A stretch of DNA of 37,537 bases from Paenisporosarcina sp049671445. GTDB taxonomy: Bacteria; Bacillota; Bacilli; Bacillales_A; Planococcaceae. Position 1 is the stretch's first letter; the number at the start of each line of letters is the position of its first letter. The notes beneath the pieces were generated by a model. That model searched no databases and was not told where the DNA came from. It saw only the letters and a list, made by a program, of their open reading frames with translations. Positions 14,790 to 22,551 of the stretch are shown here, piece by piece. The stretch covers positions 1-37,537 of the forward strand of contig NZ_JBATUX010000026.1 in NCBI RefSeq assembly GCF_049671445.1. The letters run 5' to 3'. Both the position numbers and the translations under genes were made by a program.

Positions 14790-15232
14790 TGGATAAGAGA
14801 ATAATAGAAGCCATTTCGCTATTTGAAGAAGTCTTGATTTACGGGACGGAACGAGTGATTCGAAGTGTTGATGATCCACTGTGGAAAGAATTTTCACCCG
14901 AACAAATTCAATTGATGAAGCTGATTAACAAAGAAGGAGAAATCACTTCAGGTAGACTCGCTATTTTGCAGGGCGTACATAAGAGTGCCATTTCTAACCG
15001 CTTGAAGAAACTGAAGGAAAAAGAGCTAGTAGATACGAAATCTTCCGGTGATAAACGAGAAAAGATTATTATGTTAACTGAGCAAGGGCAAGAGGTTATC
15101 AAACGTTCAGATGAAGTGTTGCATGAATACATTGGTAAGTTGATGTCTAATCAAGTAGATGATCAAGAAATCGATCAGTTTTTAGTAACATTCCGTAAGT
15201 TAAGAGAAATTTTGAAAATGAATGGAGTTTAA
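14789..15232 (+). CDS. MarR family transcriptional regulator
   Basis: A 147-residue winged-helix regulator. The DNA-binding core is IQLMKLINKEGEITSGRLAI then VHKSAISNRLKKLKEKELV, and the wing is SSGDKREKIIMLTEQG, the standard MarR pattern. Helices at both ends (1-30 and 110-147) would make the dimer. The start is TTG 14789 with AGGGGGT nine bases upstream. It is followed after three bases by an MMPL exporter, the same order as Bacillus subtilis ydgJ-ydgH, so it probably represses the exporter and itself through the flanking palindromes. Confidence 0.92.
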   Translation: MDKRIIEAISLFEEVLIYGTERVIRSVDDPLWKEFSPEQIQLMKLINKEGEITSGRLAILQGVHKSAISNRLKKLKEKELVDTKSSGDKREKIIMLTEQGQEVIKRSDEVLHEYIGKLMSNQVDDQEIDQFLVTFRKLREILKMNGV

Positions 15233-15235
15233 CAA

Positions 15236-17836
15236 ATGAACACGATATTAAGATGGAAATGGCCGATTACCATTGGGTTACTAGTAATTACGGTCGTATT
15301 GTTTCTAATCGCTCCGAATTTAACAAAGCAAGCTGAAAAAGCGGGATCTTTCCAGTTGTCTGAAGATGCTTCTTCTCAACAAGCAGCTCAAATGCTTGAA
15401 GATGCAGGGGAGAGTGACCAAACGATTTCCGTTGTAGTTGAACTTGATCAAGCATTAACAGATGATAACCGAAACCAATTGAGCACAATGGCAGACGAAA
15501 TCACAGCTCTTGGTGACACGGTGACCAGTGTATTGAACCCAGTAGAAAGTGATGAGTTAGAAAGTCAGCTCGTTTCTGAAAATAAAAAGACGGTACTCAT
15601 TCCTATTACGGTCGATGGTACAGATGAAGAAGTTAATCAAATTGCAGAAGACATTCGCACAACTATTATTCCGTCAGACATGACGGCTTATGTCACAGGA
15701 TTATCTATCATAAATAGTGATGTAAATAAAAGTTCGCAAGAAGGCTTAAAGCGCACGGAAATTATTACGGTCGTATTGATTTTTGGATTATTACTTGCGG
15801 TTTTCCGCTCTATTGTCACACCATTCGTTCCATTAGTAGCAGTCGGGATTACTTATTTGTTGAGTCAGTCGTTAGTGGCATTTTTCATTGATTGGTTTGG
15901 CTTCCCTGTTTCGAACTACACCCAAATATTCTTAGTAGCGATTTTATTTGGTATTGGAACGGACTACTGTATTTTACTGTTGAGTCGTTACAAGGAAGAA
16001 TTATCAGCAGGACACGAAGTTCAGCAAGCGATAGTAAATACCTACAAAACTGCGGGACGGACTTTGCTCATTAGTGGTGTTGCTGTCTTTATAGGATTCT
16101 TTGCCATTGGCTTTGCAGAATTTCCAATATTTAAATCAGCAGTAGCGGTAGCGGTGGGAATTGCCGTCTTATTACTCGTGCTATTTACCGTTGTACCAGT
16201 GTTAATGTTGGTATTGAAAGAAAAACTATTTTGGCCATCTAAAAAATCGGCATCTCATAAAGATAGTAAACTATGGGCATGGATGAGTAAATTATCCGTT
16301 AATCTACCAGTCGTATCTATACTTGTCGTAGCTTTTATAACGGTTCCATTATTGCTGACTTACGACAATTCATTATCATTTAACACAGTGGATGAAATTG
16401 GCGATGACTATGAATCGGTTAAAGGATTACGAGCTATTGAAGATGGTTTTGGTAAAGGTGATTCCTTACCTGTTCAAGTAATCATCAAGTCTGATGAAAA
16501 GCTAGCAACCGAAGAAATGATTCCATATGTAGAGCGTCTAAGCCAGCGTTTTGAACAAATAGAAGGCGTTGAAAAAATTCGTACCGTTACGCGTCCAACT
16601 GGTGAAATTATTGAGGACTTGTATGTCGATAAACAACTGGGTTTATTGGCAGACGGCTTAACGGATGCGCGTGATGGATTAAGTGAAATTAGTAAAGGTC
16701 TTACGCAAATTCAAAGCGGATTGGCTGGCGCTGGAAGTAGTGGGGGACTCGGCGAAGTTGCCACAAGTATCGGTCAGTTAAACGAACAATTAGCATTGAC
16801 CACTCAAGGTTTGCAACAAACTGGAAATGTCCAACAAACAGTCGGTGCTTTGACAGCGATTAGTGGGCAACTCGATCAAATCCAACAAGGACTTGCAAGT
16901 GCAGGTGGCGATGGAGCAGGGATGTCTCAGTTAACAGAAGGTCTGGCGGCATCAAACGAAGGTCTTACAAAAATTACAGATGGCTTAACTGAAGTCAGCG
17001 ATATGATGAACAAGATGAGTGAAAGTGACAGTGTGCGTGAAACAGGATTGTTCATTCCAGCAGGGACGCTTGAAAATAAAGAATTCGCTCCAGTATTAGA
17101 GCGTTACACATTTGCAGACGGTAACGGCATTAAAATGGAAGTGGTCCTTTCCGATGATCCGTATTCACCAGAAGCAATCGACACCGTACATCGATTGAAA
17201 GAAGCGGTGGAATCTGAAGTAAAAGGGACACCTTTTGAAGATGCCGATATTGCCTTTGGTGGTATTTCTAGTGTGAACAGTGACTTAGCGGATATCTCAT
17301 CAAGCGATTTCTCAAACACCGTCATCATCATGTTAATTAGCCTGTTTGTGGTATTGGCGATTATGTTCCGTTCAATGATTATGCCTTTATTTATGATTGG
17401 CTCATTGTTGTTAACGTACTTTACATCCATCGCAATTGCAGAGTTGATTTTTGAGAATATATTAGGATTTGACGGCATTAGCTGGGCAGTACCATTCTTT
17501 GGCTTTGTCATGTTAGTGGCACTCGGTGTCGACTATTCTATATTCTTACTCGATCGTTTCCGTGAAGAAGCCGAATGTGGCGTATCAGTTCGTGAAGCGA
17601 TGCGTGTATCGATGACAAAAATGGGAACCGTCATCATCACAGCTGCTATTATTTTAGCAGGTACATTTGGAGCGATGATGCCTTCGGGCGTATTGAGCTT
17701 AATGCAAATAGCTTCCATCGTGGTGATTGGACTACTGCTTTACGGCTTAATTGTCTTGCCATTACTAATACCGGCAATTACAGTATCGTTTGACCGTGGT
17801 GTGTGGTGGCCATTCGGAATGAAAAAGAAAAAATAG
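15236..17836 (+). CDS. MMPL/RND family transporter (YdgH-like)
   Basis: An 866-residue polytopic membrane protein with two MMPL halves. Each half starts with one transmembrane helix and an extracellular domain, followed by five helices; the second cluster includes FFGFVMLVALGVDYSIFLLDRFREE and the first ILFGIGTDYCILLLSRYKEE, the paired G-x-D-Y motifs on the proton path. A Gly/Leu heptad region at about residues 465-600 (GLTDARDGLSEISKGL...) forms a long helical insert between them, as in YhgE/Pip-like proteins. It likely exports lipids, detergents or drugs using proton flow. ATG 15236 follows GGAG, three bases after marR; the operon ends at a strong terminator. Confidence 0.93.
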   Translation: MNTILRWKWPITIGLLVITVVLFLIAPNLTKQAEKAGSFQLSEDASSQQAAQMLEDAGESDQTISVVVELDQALTDDNRNQLSTMADEITALGDTVTSVLNPVESDELESQLVSENKKTVLIPITVDGTDEEVNQIAEDIRTTIIPSDMTAYVTGLSIINSDVNKSSQEGLKRTEIITVVLIFGLLLAVFRSIVTPFVPLVAVGITYLLSQSLVAFFIDWFGFPVSNYTQIFLVAILFGIGTDYCILLLSRYKEELSAGHEVQQAIVNTYKTAGRTLLISGVAVFIGFFAIGFAEFPIFKSAVAVAVGIAVLLLVLFTVVPVLMLVLKEKLFWPSKKSASHKDSKLWAWMSKLSVNLPVVSILVVAFITVPLLLTYDNSLSFNTVDEIGDDYESVKGLRAIEDGFGKGDSLPVQVIIKSDEKLATEEMIPYVERLSQRFEQIEGVEKIRTVTRPTGEIIEDLYVDKQLGLLADGLTDARDGLSEISKGLTQIQSGLAGAGSSGGLGEVATSIGQLNEQLALTTQGLQQTGNVQQTVGALTAISGQLDQIQQGLASAGGDGAGMSQLTEGLAASNEGLTKITDGLTEVSDMMNKMSESDSVRETGLFIPAGTLENKEFAPVLERYTFADGNGIKMEVVLSDDPYSPEAIDTVHRLKEAVESEVKGTPFEDADIAFGGISSVNSDLADISSSDFSNTVIIMLISLFVVLAIMFRSMIMPLFMIGSLLLTYFTSIAIAELIFENILGFDGISWAVPFFGFVMLVALGVDYSIFLLDRFREEAECGVSVREAMRVSMTKMGTVIITAAIILAGTFGAMMPSGVLSLMQIASIVVIGLLLYGLIVLPLLIPAITVSFDRGVWWPFGMKKKK

Positions 17837-17843
17837 ACAAACA

Positions 17844-17882
17844 GAAAGCCCTTCGAAAATCAAACCGAAGGGCTTTCGTTTT
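17844..17882 (+). terminator. Rho-independent terminator of the MarR-MMPL operon
   Basis: A 12-bp stem, GAAAGCCCTTCG (17844-17855) with its perfect complement at 17866-17877, then GTTTTC. Confidence 0.88.
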
Positions 17883-17932
17883 CTATAAGACCCCTTTCAA
17901 TAAGGAAGAGGAAGAAGTGTAGTTGAGATTAT

Positions 17933-18304
17933 CTACAATCCCATTGGCAATTGAAACAAGAGATAGTTGTTGGTCCATTGCTGGCACTTGATAACGATTT
18001 TTTCGTCTTCTTTTTTAAAGAAATAATTTAATTCTTGTTGGTCAACAAATTCCCATCCGTTCTTAGTCATTCGTTTTTTTAAGGATTGTTCAGCCAACTC
18101 TTTTGAGTCATCTGTGACAAACCATAAATAGCCGTCTTGTTGTGTTACTTTCGAAAGAGGTAAGTTTGAAGAGGAGCCTAGCTTCGCCACTTCATACTTT
18201 GTTTTATTTTCAAATGGAAGTTGTGGGTAATGGAATTTAGTAGAAAGAGCAGCATTGACGGAAATAATAAGTAAAATAACAATTGGCAGTATCCACTTCT
18301 TCAT
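17933..18304 (-). CDS. secreted or membrane-anchored hypothetical protein
   Basis: A 123-residue protein. The start MKKWILPIVILLIISVNAALS is a signal peptide or single anchor. The rest is a small alpha/beta domain with alternating strands (GYLWFVTDDSKELAEQSL, NGWEFVDQQELNYFFKKEDEKIVI, NNYLLFQLP). I do not recognise the family. ATG 18304 has GGAGTG about nine bases upstream. It meets the MMPL gene tail to tail and has no partner on its own strand. Confidence 0.7.
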   Translation of the reverse strand: MKKWILPIVILLIISVNAALSTKFHYPQLPFENKTKYEVAKLGSSSNLPLSKVTQQDGYLWFVTDDSKELAEQSLKKRMTKNGWEFVDQQELNYFFKKEDEKIVIKCQQWTNNYLLFQLPMGL

Positions 18305-18421
18305 ATCAATGACTCACTCCATTCCAATCCCCAAATTCGCAGCTTAGTTATTAGACGATTTAACCCTTCTGAAAGTTCCAACATTTCAATGAATTACCAA
18401 AAATAAATTTATTAAAGTTTC

Positions 18422-18438
18422 TTTTCTTTAAAAGAAAA
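18422..18438. promoter_or_regulatory. AT-rich palindrome upstream of the DinB-like gene
   Basis: TTTTCTTT-A-AAAGAAAA is a perfect 8+8 palindrome about 85 bases before the next start, next to TTGATC (a possible -35). It could be a binding site; AT-rich chance symmetry is also possible. Confidence 0.25.
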
Positions 18439-18522
18439 CAATTGATCGAAGTATGAGGAAGGGATTCTGCAACTTCTCGCGAAAGGTATTAAGGAGAATG
18501 TAGAATCTGAAGGAGGCAACTT

Positions 18523-19023
18523 ATGTATCACACAATGGATGAATTTTTAACTGAATGGACATATGAAAGTGACTCTACTCAGAAAATATTGGACCTATTA
18601 AACGATGATTCGTTATCAACTCGAGTCAGTGAAGGTGAACGTTCATTAGGTTTCTTAGCATGGCATATCGTTATTTCTGTACATGAAATGATGTCTCGAG
18701 TTGGTCTCGAATTCAACGCACCACATCACGATGCAACATTACCAACGACTGCAAAGGAAATTGCTGAAGGCTACCGGCAAACGAATATGGCTTTGAGAGA
18801 AGCAATTCGCACTCAGTGGTCAGACGCTAAACTCTCTGAGAAACACGATATGTATGGTGAAATGTGGTCGAATGCAACAACACTCAATGTCTTAGTCAAA
18901 CATCAAATCCATCATCGTGGTCAATTAACGATGTTAATGCGACAAGCGGGTCTTTCGATGATTGGCGTATACGGCCCATCGCGTGAAGAATGGGCTTCCT
19001 ATGGCGGAGAAATTCCAGAATAA
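18523..19023 (+). CDS. DinB-like (DUF1572/YfiT-type) metal-dependent protein
   Basis: A 166-residue four-helix-bundle protein. The likely metal ligands are the His in GFLAWHIVISVHEM (about residue 49) and the pair in LVKHQIHHRGQLTMLM (about 127-131), the typical DinB spacing with HxxxHRGQ. Members include bacillithiol-related transferases and uncharacterised DNA-damage-induced proteins, so the reaction is not fixed. GAAGGAGG precedes the ATG. No LexA-type operator is seen upstream. It seems monocistronic. Confidence 0.88.
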   Translation: MYHTMDEFLTEWTYESDSTQKILDLLNDDSLSTRVSEGERSLGFLAWHIVISVHEMMSRVGLEFNAPHHDATLPTTAKEIAEGYRQTNMALREAIRTQWSDAKLSEKHDMYGEMWSNATTLNVLVKHQIHHRGQLTMLMRQAGLSMIGVYGPSREEWASYGGEIPE

Positions 19024-19166
19024 ATAAGATTATAAACCAATTAATCGGAAATTCCAGAAATGCTACAATTACTTCTTAGAACAGTACTGGAAGAATGAAC
19101 ATTGTTCTATTTATCCTTTTCCAATTCGTATGATAATAATGAACAGAAGCAATTGGAGGAGAATAA

Positions 19167-20141
19167 TTGAAAGCAATTGTGTACACAAAGTACGGTTCCC
19201 CCGACGTAATGCAACTAAAAGAGATCGAAAAACCAACTCCTAAGAAAAATGAAATACTGGTAAAAATAAAAGCGACAACTGTAACAGTTGCAGATATTCG
19301 GTCACGGAGCTTTACAGTTCCTCCCGCTTTTTGGCTGCCTGCCCGAATAGCACTTGGTTTCAGACAACCCAAAAAAGAGATATTGGGGATGGAGTTAGCT
19401 GGAGAAGTGGAGTCTGTAGGTAAAGATGTCAAACTGTTTAAGAAAGGTGATCAGGTTTTTGCTGCTTCCCTAGTGGGTTTTGGTACCTATGCCGAATATA
19501 AGTGTCTGCCTGAAGACGGACCAGTCAGTCTTAAACCCTCCAATATCACTTTTGAGGAAGCAGCTGCCATTCCCATCGGCGCACGTACAGCATTGCATTT
19601 TCTTAGAAAAGCTAATATTCAAAGTGGTCAAAAGATTCTTGTCTATGGAGCTTCAGGAAGTGTTGGAACTTATGCAGTGCAGATTGCAAAGGTCTTCGGA
19701 GCAGACGTAACAGGGGTATGCAGTACCACGAATTTAGAATTGGTGAAATCGCTGGGAGCAGATCGGGTGATTGATTACACTGTAGAAGATTTTTCGAGTA
19801 AAGGGGAAAATTATGATGTGATTTTTGAAGCGGTAGATAAGAGTTCGTTTACGGCTTGTATGAAATCGCTAAAAAAGGACGGAACCTATATAAATGTCAC
19901 TACACCGTTACCAGGTGCTCGAATGCTATGGACGAAATTAACAACCAGTAAAAAGCTAATCTTGAGTCAAAATTCACCTGAAAGTTCCGAAGCTCTAAAC
20001 TTTCTCAAAGAACTTGTAGAAGCGGGGAAGTTAAAAGTGGTTATTGACAGATACTATGCTTTTGAAGAAATAGTTGAAGCTCATAGATATGTCGAGAAAG
20101 GACACAAGAAGGGAAATGTCGTCATAACTGTGGGAACATAA
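19167..20141 (+). CDS. medium-chain dehydrogenase/reductase, quinone-oxidoreductase type
   Basis: A 324-residue NAD(P)-dependent oxidoreductase. The GroES-like domain (about 1-125) contains EILGMELAGEVESVGKDV, and the Rossmann domain has KILVYGASGSVGTYAVQIAK, the nucleotide-binding glycine loop. Catalytic zinc ligands of true alcohol dehydrogenases are missing (no GHE near 60 and no structural Cys cluster), so it belongs with NADPH:quinone or enone reductases. The start is TTG 19167 with TTGGAGGAG seven bases upstream. It stands alone. The substrate cannot be inferred. Confidence 0.9.
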   Translation: MKAIVYTKYGSPDVMQLKEIEKPTPKKNEILVKIKATTVTVADIRSRSFTVPPAFWLPARIALGFRQPKKEILGMELAGEVESVGKDVKLFKKGDQVFAASLVGFGTYAEYKCLPEDGPVSLKPSNITFEEAAAIPIGARTALHFLRKANIQSGQKILVYGASGSVGTYAVQIAKVFGADVTGVCSTTNLELVKSLGADRVIDYTVEDFSSKGENYDVIFEAVDKSSFTACMKSLKKDGTYINVTTPLPGARMLWTKLTTSKKLILSQNSPESSEALNFLKELVEAGKLKVVIDRYYAFEEIVEAHRYVEKGHKKGNVVITVGT

Positions 20142-20196
20142 CGGCGTTTGGCAATGCTCATTAAAAGAGAATACAACCAATTAATACAACCCGATA

Positions 20197-20262
20197 AATG
20201 TAAAGAACTATTTACATTCATTGGGTTTTTATTTACTATTTATGTAAAGAACTCTTTACATA
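20197..20262 (+). promoter_or_regulatory. promoter with two palindromic operators for the XRE-AraC pair
   Basis: Palindrome 1: AATGTAAA (20197-20204), six bases, TTTACATT (20211-20218). Palindrome 2: TATGTAAAG (20241-20249), AACT, CTTTACATA (20254-20262). Both share TGTAAAGAACT and their centres are about 44 bp apart, near four helical turns. Between them lies a promoter: -35 TTTACA (20211-20216, inside palindrome 1), 17 bases, -10 TACTAT (20234-20239), with palindrome 2 over the start point. Self-repression by the XRE protein is the natural reading. Confidence 0.7.
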
Positions 20263-20275
20263 AGGAGGGCGAACT

Positions 20276-20485
20276 TTGCCAGTATTAAATCGAATAAAAA
20301 ACATACGTACCGCTCGTGGAATTACGCAGGTACAGATGGCTATGGACTTGCAAATTACGCGTCAAACTATCACAGCCATTGAAAATAACAAATACAATCC
20401 GAGTTTGGAATTGGCATTAAAGCTAGTGAACTATTTTCAAGTATCCATCGATGAAATTTTTGAGTTGAAGGAGGCAGACAAATGA
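20276..20485 (+). CDS. small XRE-type (Cro/CI-like) transcriptional regulator
   Basis: A 69-residue single-domain helix-turn-helix protein. The helices read IKNIRTARGITQVQMAMDLQ, ITRQTITAIENNKYNPSLELA and LVNYFQVSIDEIFELK, the YozG/YgzD-type short repressor layout with no second domain. The start is TTG 20276 behind a strong AAGGAGG. Its stop overlaps the start of the AraC-like gene by four bases (ATGA), so the two proteins are made together. The paired palindromes upstream are probably its operators. Confidence 0.92.
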   Translation: MPVLNRIKNIRTARGITQVQMAMDLQITRQTITAIENNKYNPSLELALKLVNYFQVSIDEIFELKEADK

Positions 20486-21936
20486 ACTTGATGAATATCT
20501 TGATTCTCACAAAAGACCCGCTCGAAGGACAAGGATTAAAGTGGATCATTACTTCACAACTCCGAGATATCAACGTGGAGGTTGTGGACGATGTAAATCA
20601 GTTCTCAAAACATGTGAAAGCATACGCTGTCGATTTCTTAATTGTGGATCTTGATTTGTGGGAATCACAACAACCATCTTTCTTACCTCAACAAGTGCAG
20701 TGGCTTGGAATTTCTTCTGAGCGCACGTTCCAAACAGCCTATCGAGCACTTAAGCATAAAGCGGAAGATTTGTTGTTCCGACCTTTTCAGCCCGAACACT
20801 TGATTAAGCATGTTCAACAAGCCCGTTTTCGTTTGCGCAATGACCGAGAGGGGTCTCCTCAACTCAATTCAGCTCAAGAAGAGATACTTACATATGAGGA
20901 TTTGTTATTGACTGAAACTTACCCTAATACGCCAGTATTAATGAGCGCGATTGTCCCTTCAAATGTAGAAGCAGGAACACAATTAGTAAGAGCATTAGAA
21001 GAGTTTTCTTTTCCTACAACGTTTCACGTTTTTCCTTTCTCGGATTTTATTCTCGTTATCCATCGATTAGTGGAACATAACGAGCTTCATGAAAGCTATC
21101 GTGCTTTTTTTGCTTCATGGAAAAGTCAGTCTGAAACGTTACTATCTATTTATCTGTACGAATCCACAGGAGGAAAGAGTACGCGTGACCTATACCAAAA
21201 AATGCGTCGTTTTCAAGAACGTATTTTTTATGACGGATACGATATTTTGTCAGTAGAGTTGTCCGACTTAATATGGAGAGACCTTGATCCATTTTTGTCC
21301 CCCTTAGAACAGCGAACATGGATTGAAATGTTAGAAAAGCAAGATTTAAAAGCGATTCGTGATTGGTTAGAGCAAGACTTTTTAACACTTGAAGCGCCAT
21401 ACCCAGACCCGGAAATGGTGCGTATCCGCATAACCAGTGTTCTGGCACAAATGAGAAGATATATGACCGCGAAGTCGATAGGTAATGGACCAATCGAAAA
21501 ACAATATCATCGTTTATTCCAAGACATCATTCAAGAGCCTGTTATGTATCACATTATTCAAAAGTTAGGCGATTTCACTACAAAATTATTGAATGAAACC
21601 AGCTTTCATGAAGAAGGAAACTCTGATTTTGCTGAAAAGGTGCGCGCCATGATGGAATCAAATTATTGGGATTCTAATTGGAACTTAGCCATTTGTGCGG
21701 ATGCACTCCAGATAAATAAAAGTACGCTGAGCCGGAAATTTTCACAAAGCACTGGAAAGAAATTTCGAGACACACTTCAAGAAATTCGTATAAGAGAAGC
21801 CAAGCGTTTATTGAAAGAAACGAAAGCATCACTGGAAGAAGTGGCGAGATTAGCGGGATACACACACCAAACGTATTTCAATGCGAAATTTAAAGCGGCA
21901 ACAGGTAAAACGCCATCTGTCTATAGATTTGACTGA
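20482..21936 (+). CDS. pseudo-receiver AraC/XylS-family regulator
   Basis: A 484-residue regulator. The N-terminal 120 residues have receiver-domain shape (MNILILTKDPLEGQGLKWII, then AVDFLIVDLDLW with Asp56 at the phospho-acceptor place). The acidic pair is TK and the conserved Lys is Arg (LLFRPF), so normal phosphorylation is doubtful. A central 230-residue region, which I cannot name, includes a helical segment near 290-350. The C-terminal 95 residues form an AraC double helix-turn-helix (NLAICADALQINKSTLSRKF and LEEVARLAGYTHQTYFNAKF). The layout resembles YesN-type regulators, but no histidine kinase is adjacent; its partner is the overlapping XRE gene. Confidence 0.88.
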   Translation: MNLMNILILTKDPLEGQGLKWIITSQLRDINVEVVDDVNQFSKHVKAYAVDFLIVDLDLWESQQPSFLPQQVQWLGISSERTFQTAYRALKHKAEDLLFRPFQPEHLIKHVQQARFRLRNDREGSPQLNSAQEEILTYEDLLLTETYPNTPVLMSAIVPSNVEAGTQLVRALEEFSFPTTFHVFPFSDFILVIHRLVEHNELHESYRAFFASWKSQSETLLSIYLYESTGGKSTRDLYQKMRRFQERIFYDGYDILSVELSDLIWRDLDPFLSPLEQRTWIEMLEKQDLKAIRDWLEQDFLTLEAPYPDPEMVRIRITSVLAQMRRYMTAKSIGNGPIEKQYHRLFQDIIQEPVMYHIIQKLGDFTTKLLNETSFHEEGNSDFAEKVRAMMESNYWDSNWNLAICADALQINKSTLSRKFSQSTGKKFRDTLQEIRIREAKRLLKETKASLEEVARLAGYTHQTYFNAKFKAATGKTPSVYRFD

Positions 21937-22083
21937 CTATAATTTTTAGTGAAGATGAGTGATTTCTATGTGACGTATAAAAAAATTTCCCTAACATATA
22001 TTTATTTATAGTGAGAATGTTTAGAATTAATAATAACGGTTATACAATACATATACAAATATTATACGAAAGGAGATAAAGCC

Positions 22084-22278
22084 ATGAAAAACTTAAATGC
22101 AATTGCACTTTTATTAGTTATTATTGGTGGATTAAACTGGTTGTTGTTTGGTTTATTCCAATGGGATTTGGTAGGCGGACTCTTTGGCGGAATGGATAGT
22201 GTCTTCGCACGAGTTGTTTACGTGTTAGTTGGTATTGCTGCACTTTATTGTTTAACATTATTTAAAAAAGTAAAGTAA
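22084..22278 (+). CDS. DUF378 small membrane protein (YuzA-like)
   Basis: A 64-residue protein with two transmembrane segments. The conserved DUF378 signature is visible: LLVIIGGLNWLLFGLF then DLVGGLFG, and VVYVLVGIAALYCLTL. Function is unknown; Bacillus subtilis YuzA is of this family. The ATG follows AAAGGAG. A terminator lies 55 bases after the stop, so it is monocistronic. Confidence 0.93.
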   Translation: MKNLNAIALLLVIIGGLNWLLFGLFQWDLVGGLFGGMDSVFARVVYVLVGIAALYCLTLFKKVK

Positions 22279-22332
22279 GAAAAGACATTAGGTATGAGTT
22301 CTCTTCAGAGGGATCGATTCTTTAAAACATTA

Positions 22333-22373
22333 AAAGGGCTATCAATTCGAAAATGAATTGGTAGTCCTTTTTT
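22333..22373 (+). terminator. Rho-independent terminator after the DUF378 gene
   Basis: Arms 22333-22348 and 22355-22370 form a 16-bp stem with two G-U pairs, six-base loop and a run of Ts. Confidence 0.88.
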
Positions 22374-22551
22374 GATTTATATAAGCTATCAATTTATGAA
22401 TAATGGGATTTTAGTTATTAATCAAATGTTGAGAGGTTTTTTGTGAGTAAGGGAAAAGATGTAATAATGAAACTTTTCAGTTTTTATAACGTATTACAAG
22501 TAACAAAAAGGTGATGATTTGATCGTATTATTAATTATCAGGGGGTTTAAT

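Noticed and set aside
19078..19112. LexA-like GAAC/GTTC pair between the DinB-like and MDR genes
   Set aside because: GAAC-ATT-GTTC has a three-base spacer, not the four of the Bacillus SOS box, and lies after the DinB-like gene rather than before it.
22443..22514. 23-codon GTG frame upstream of the duplicated-domain gene
   Set aside because: Weak binding site and no compositional support; likely chance.
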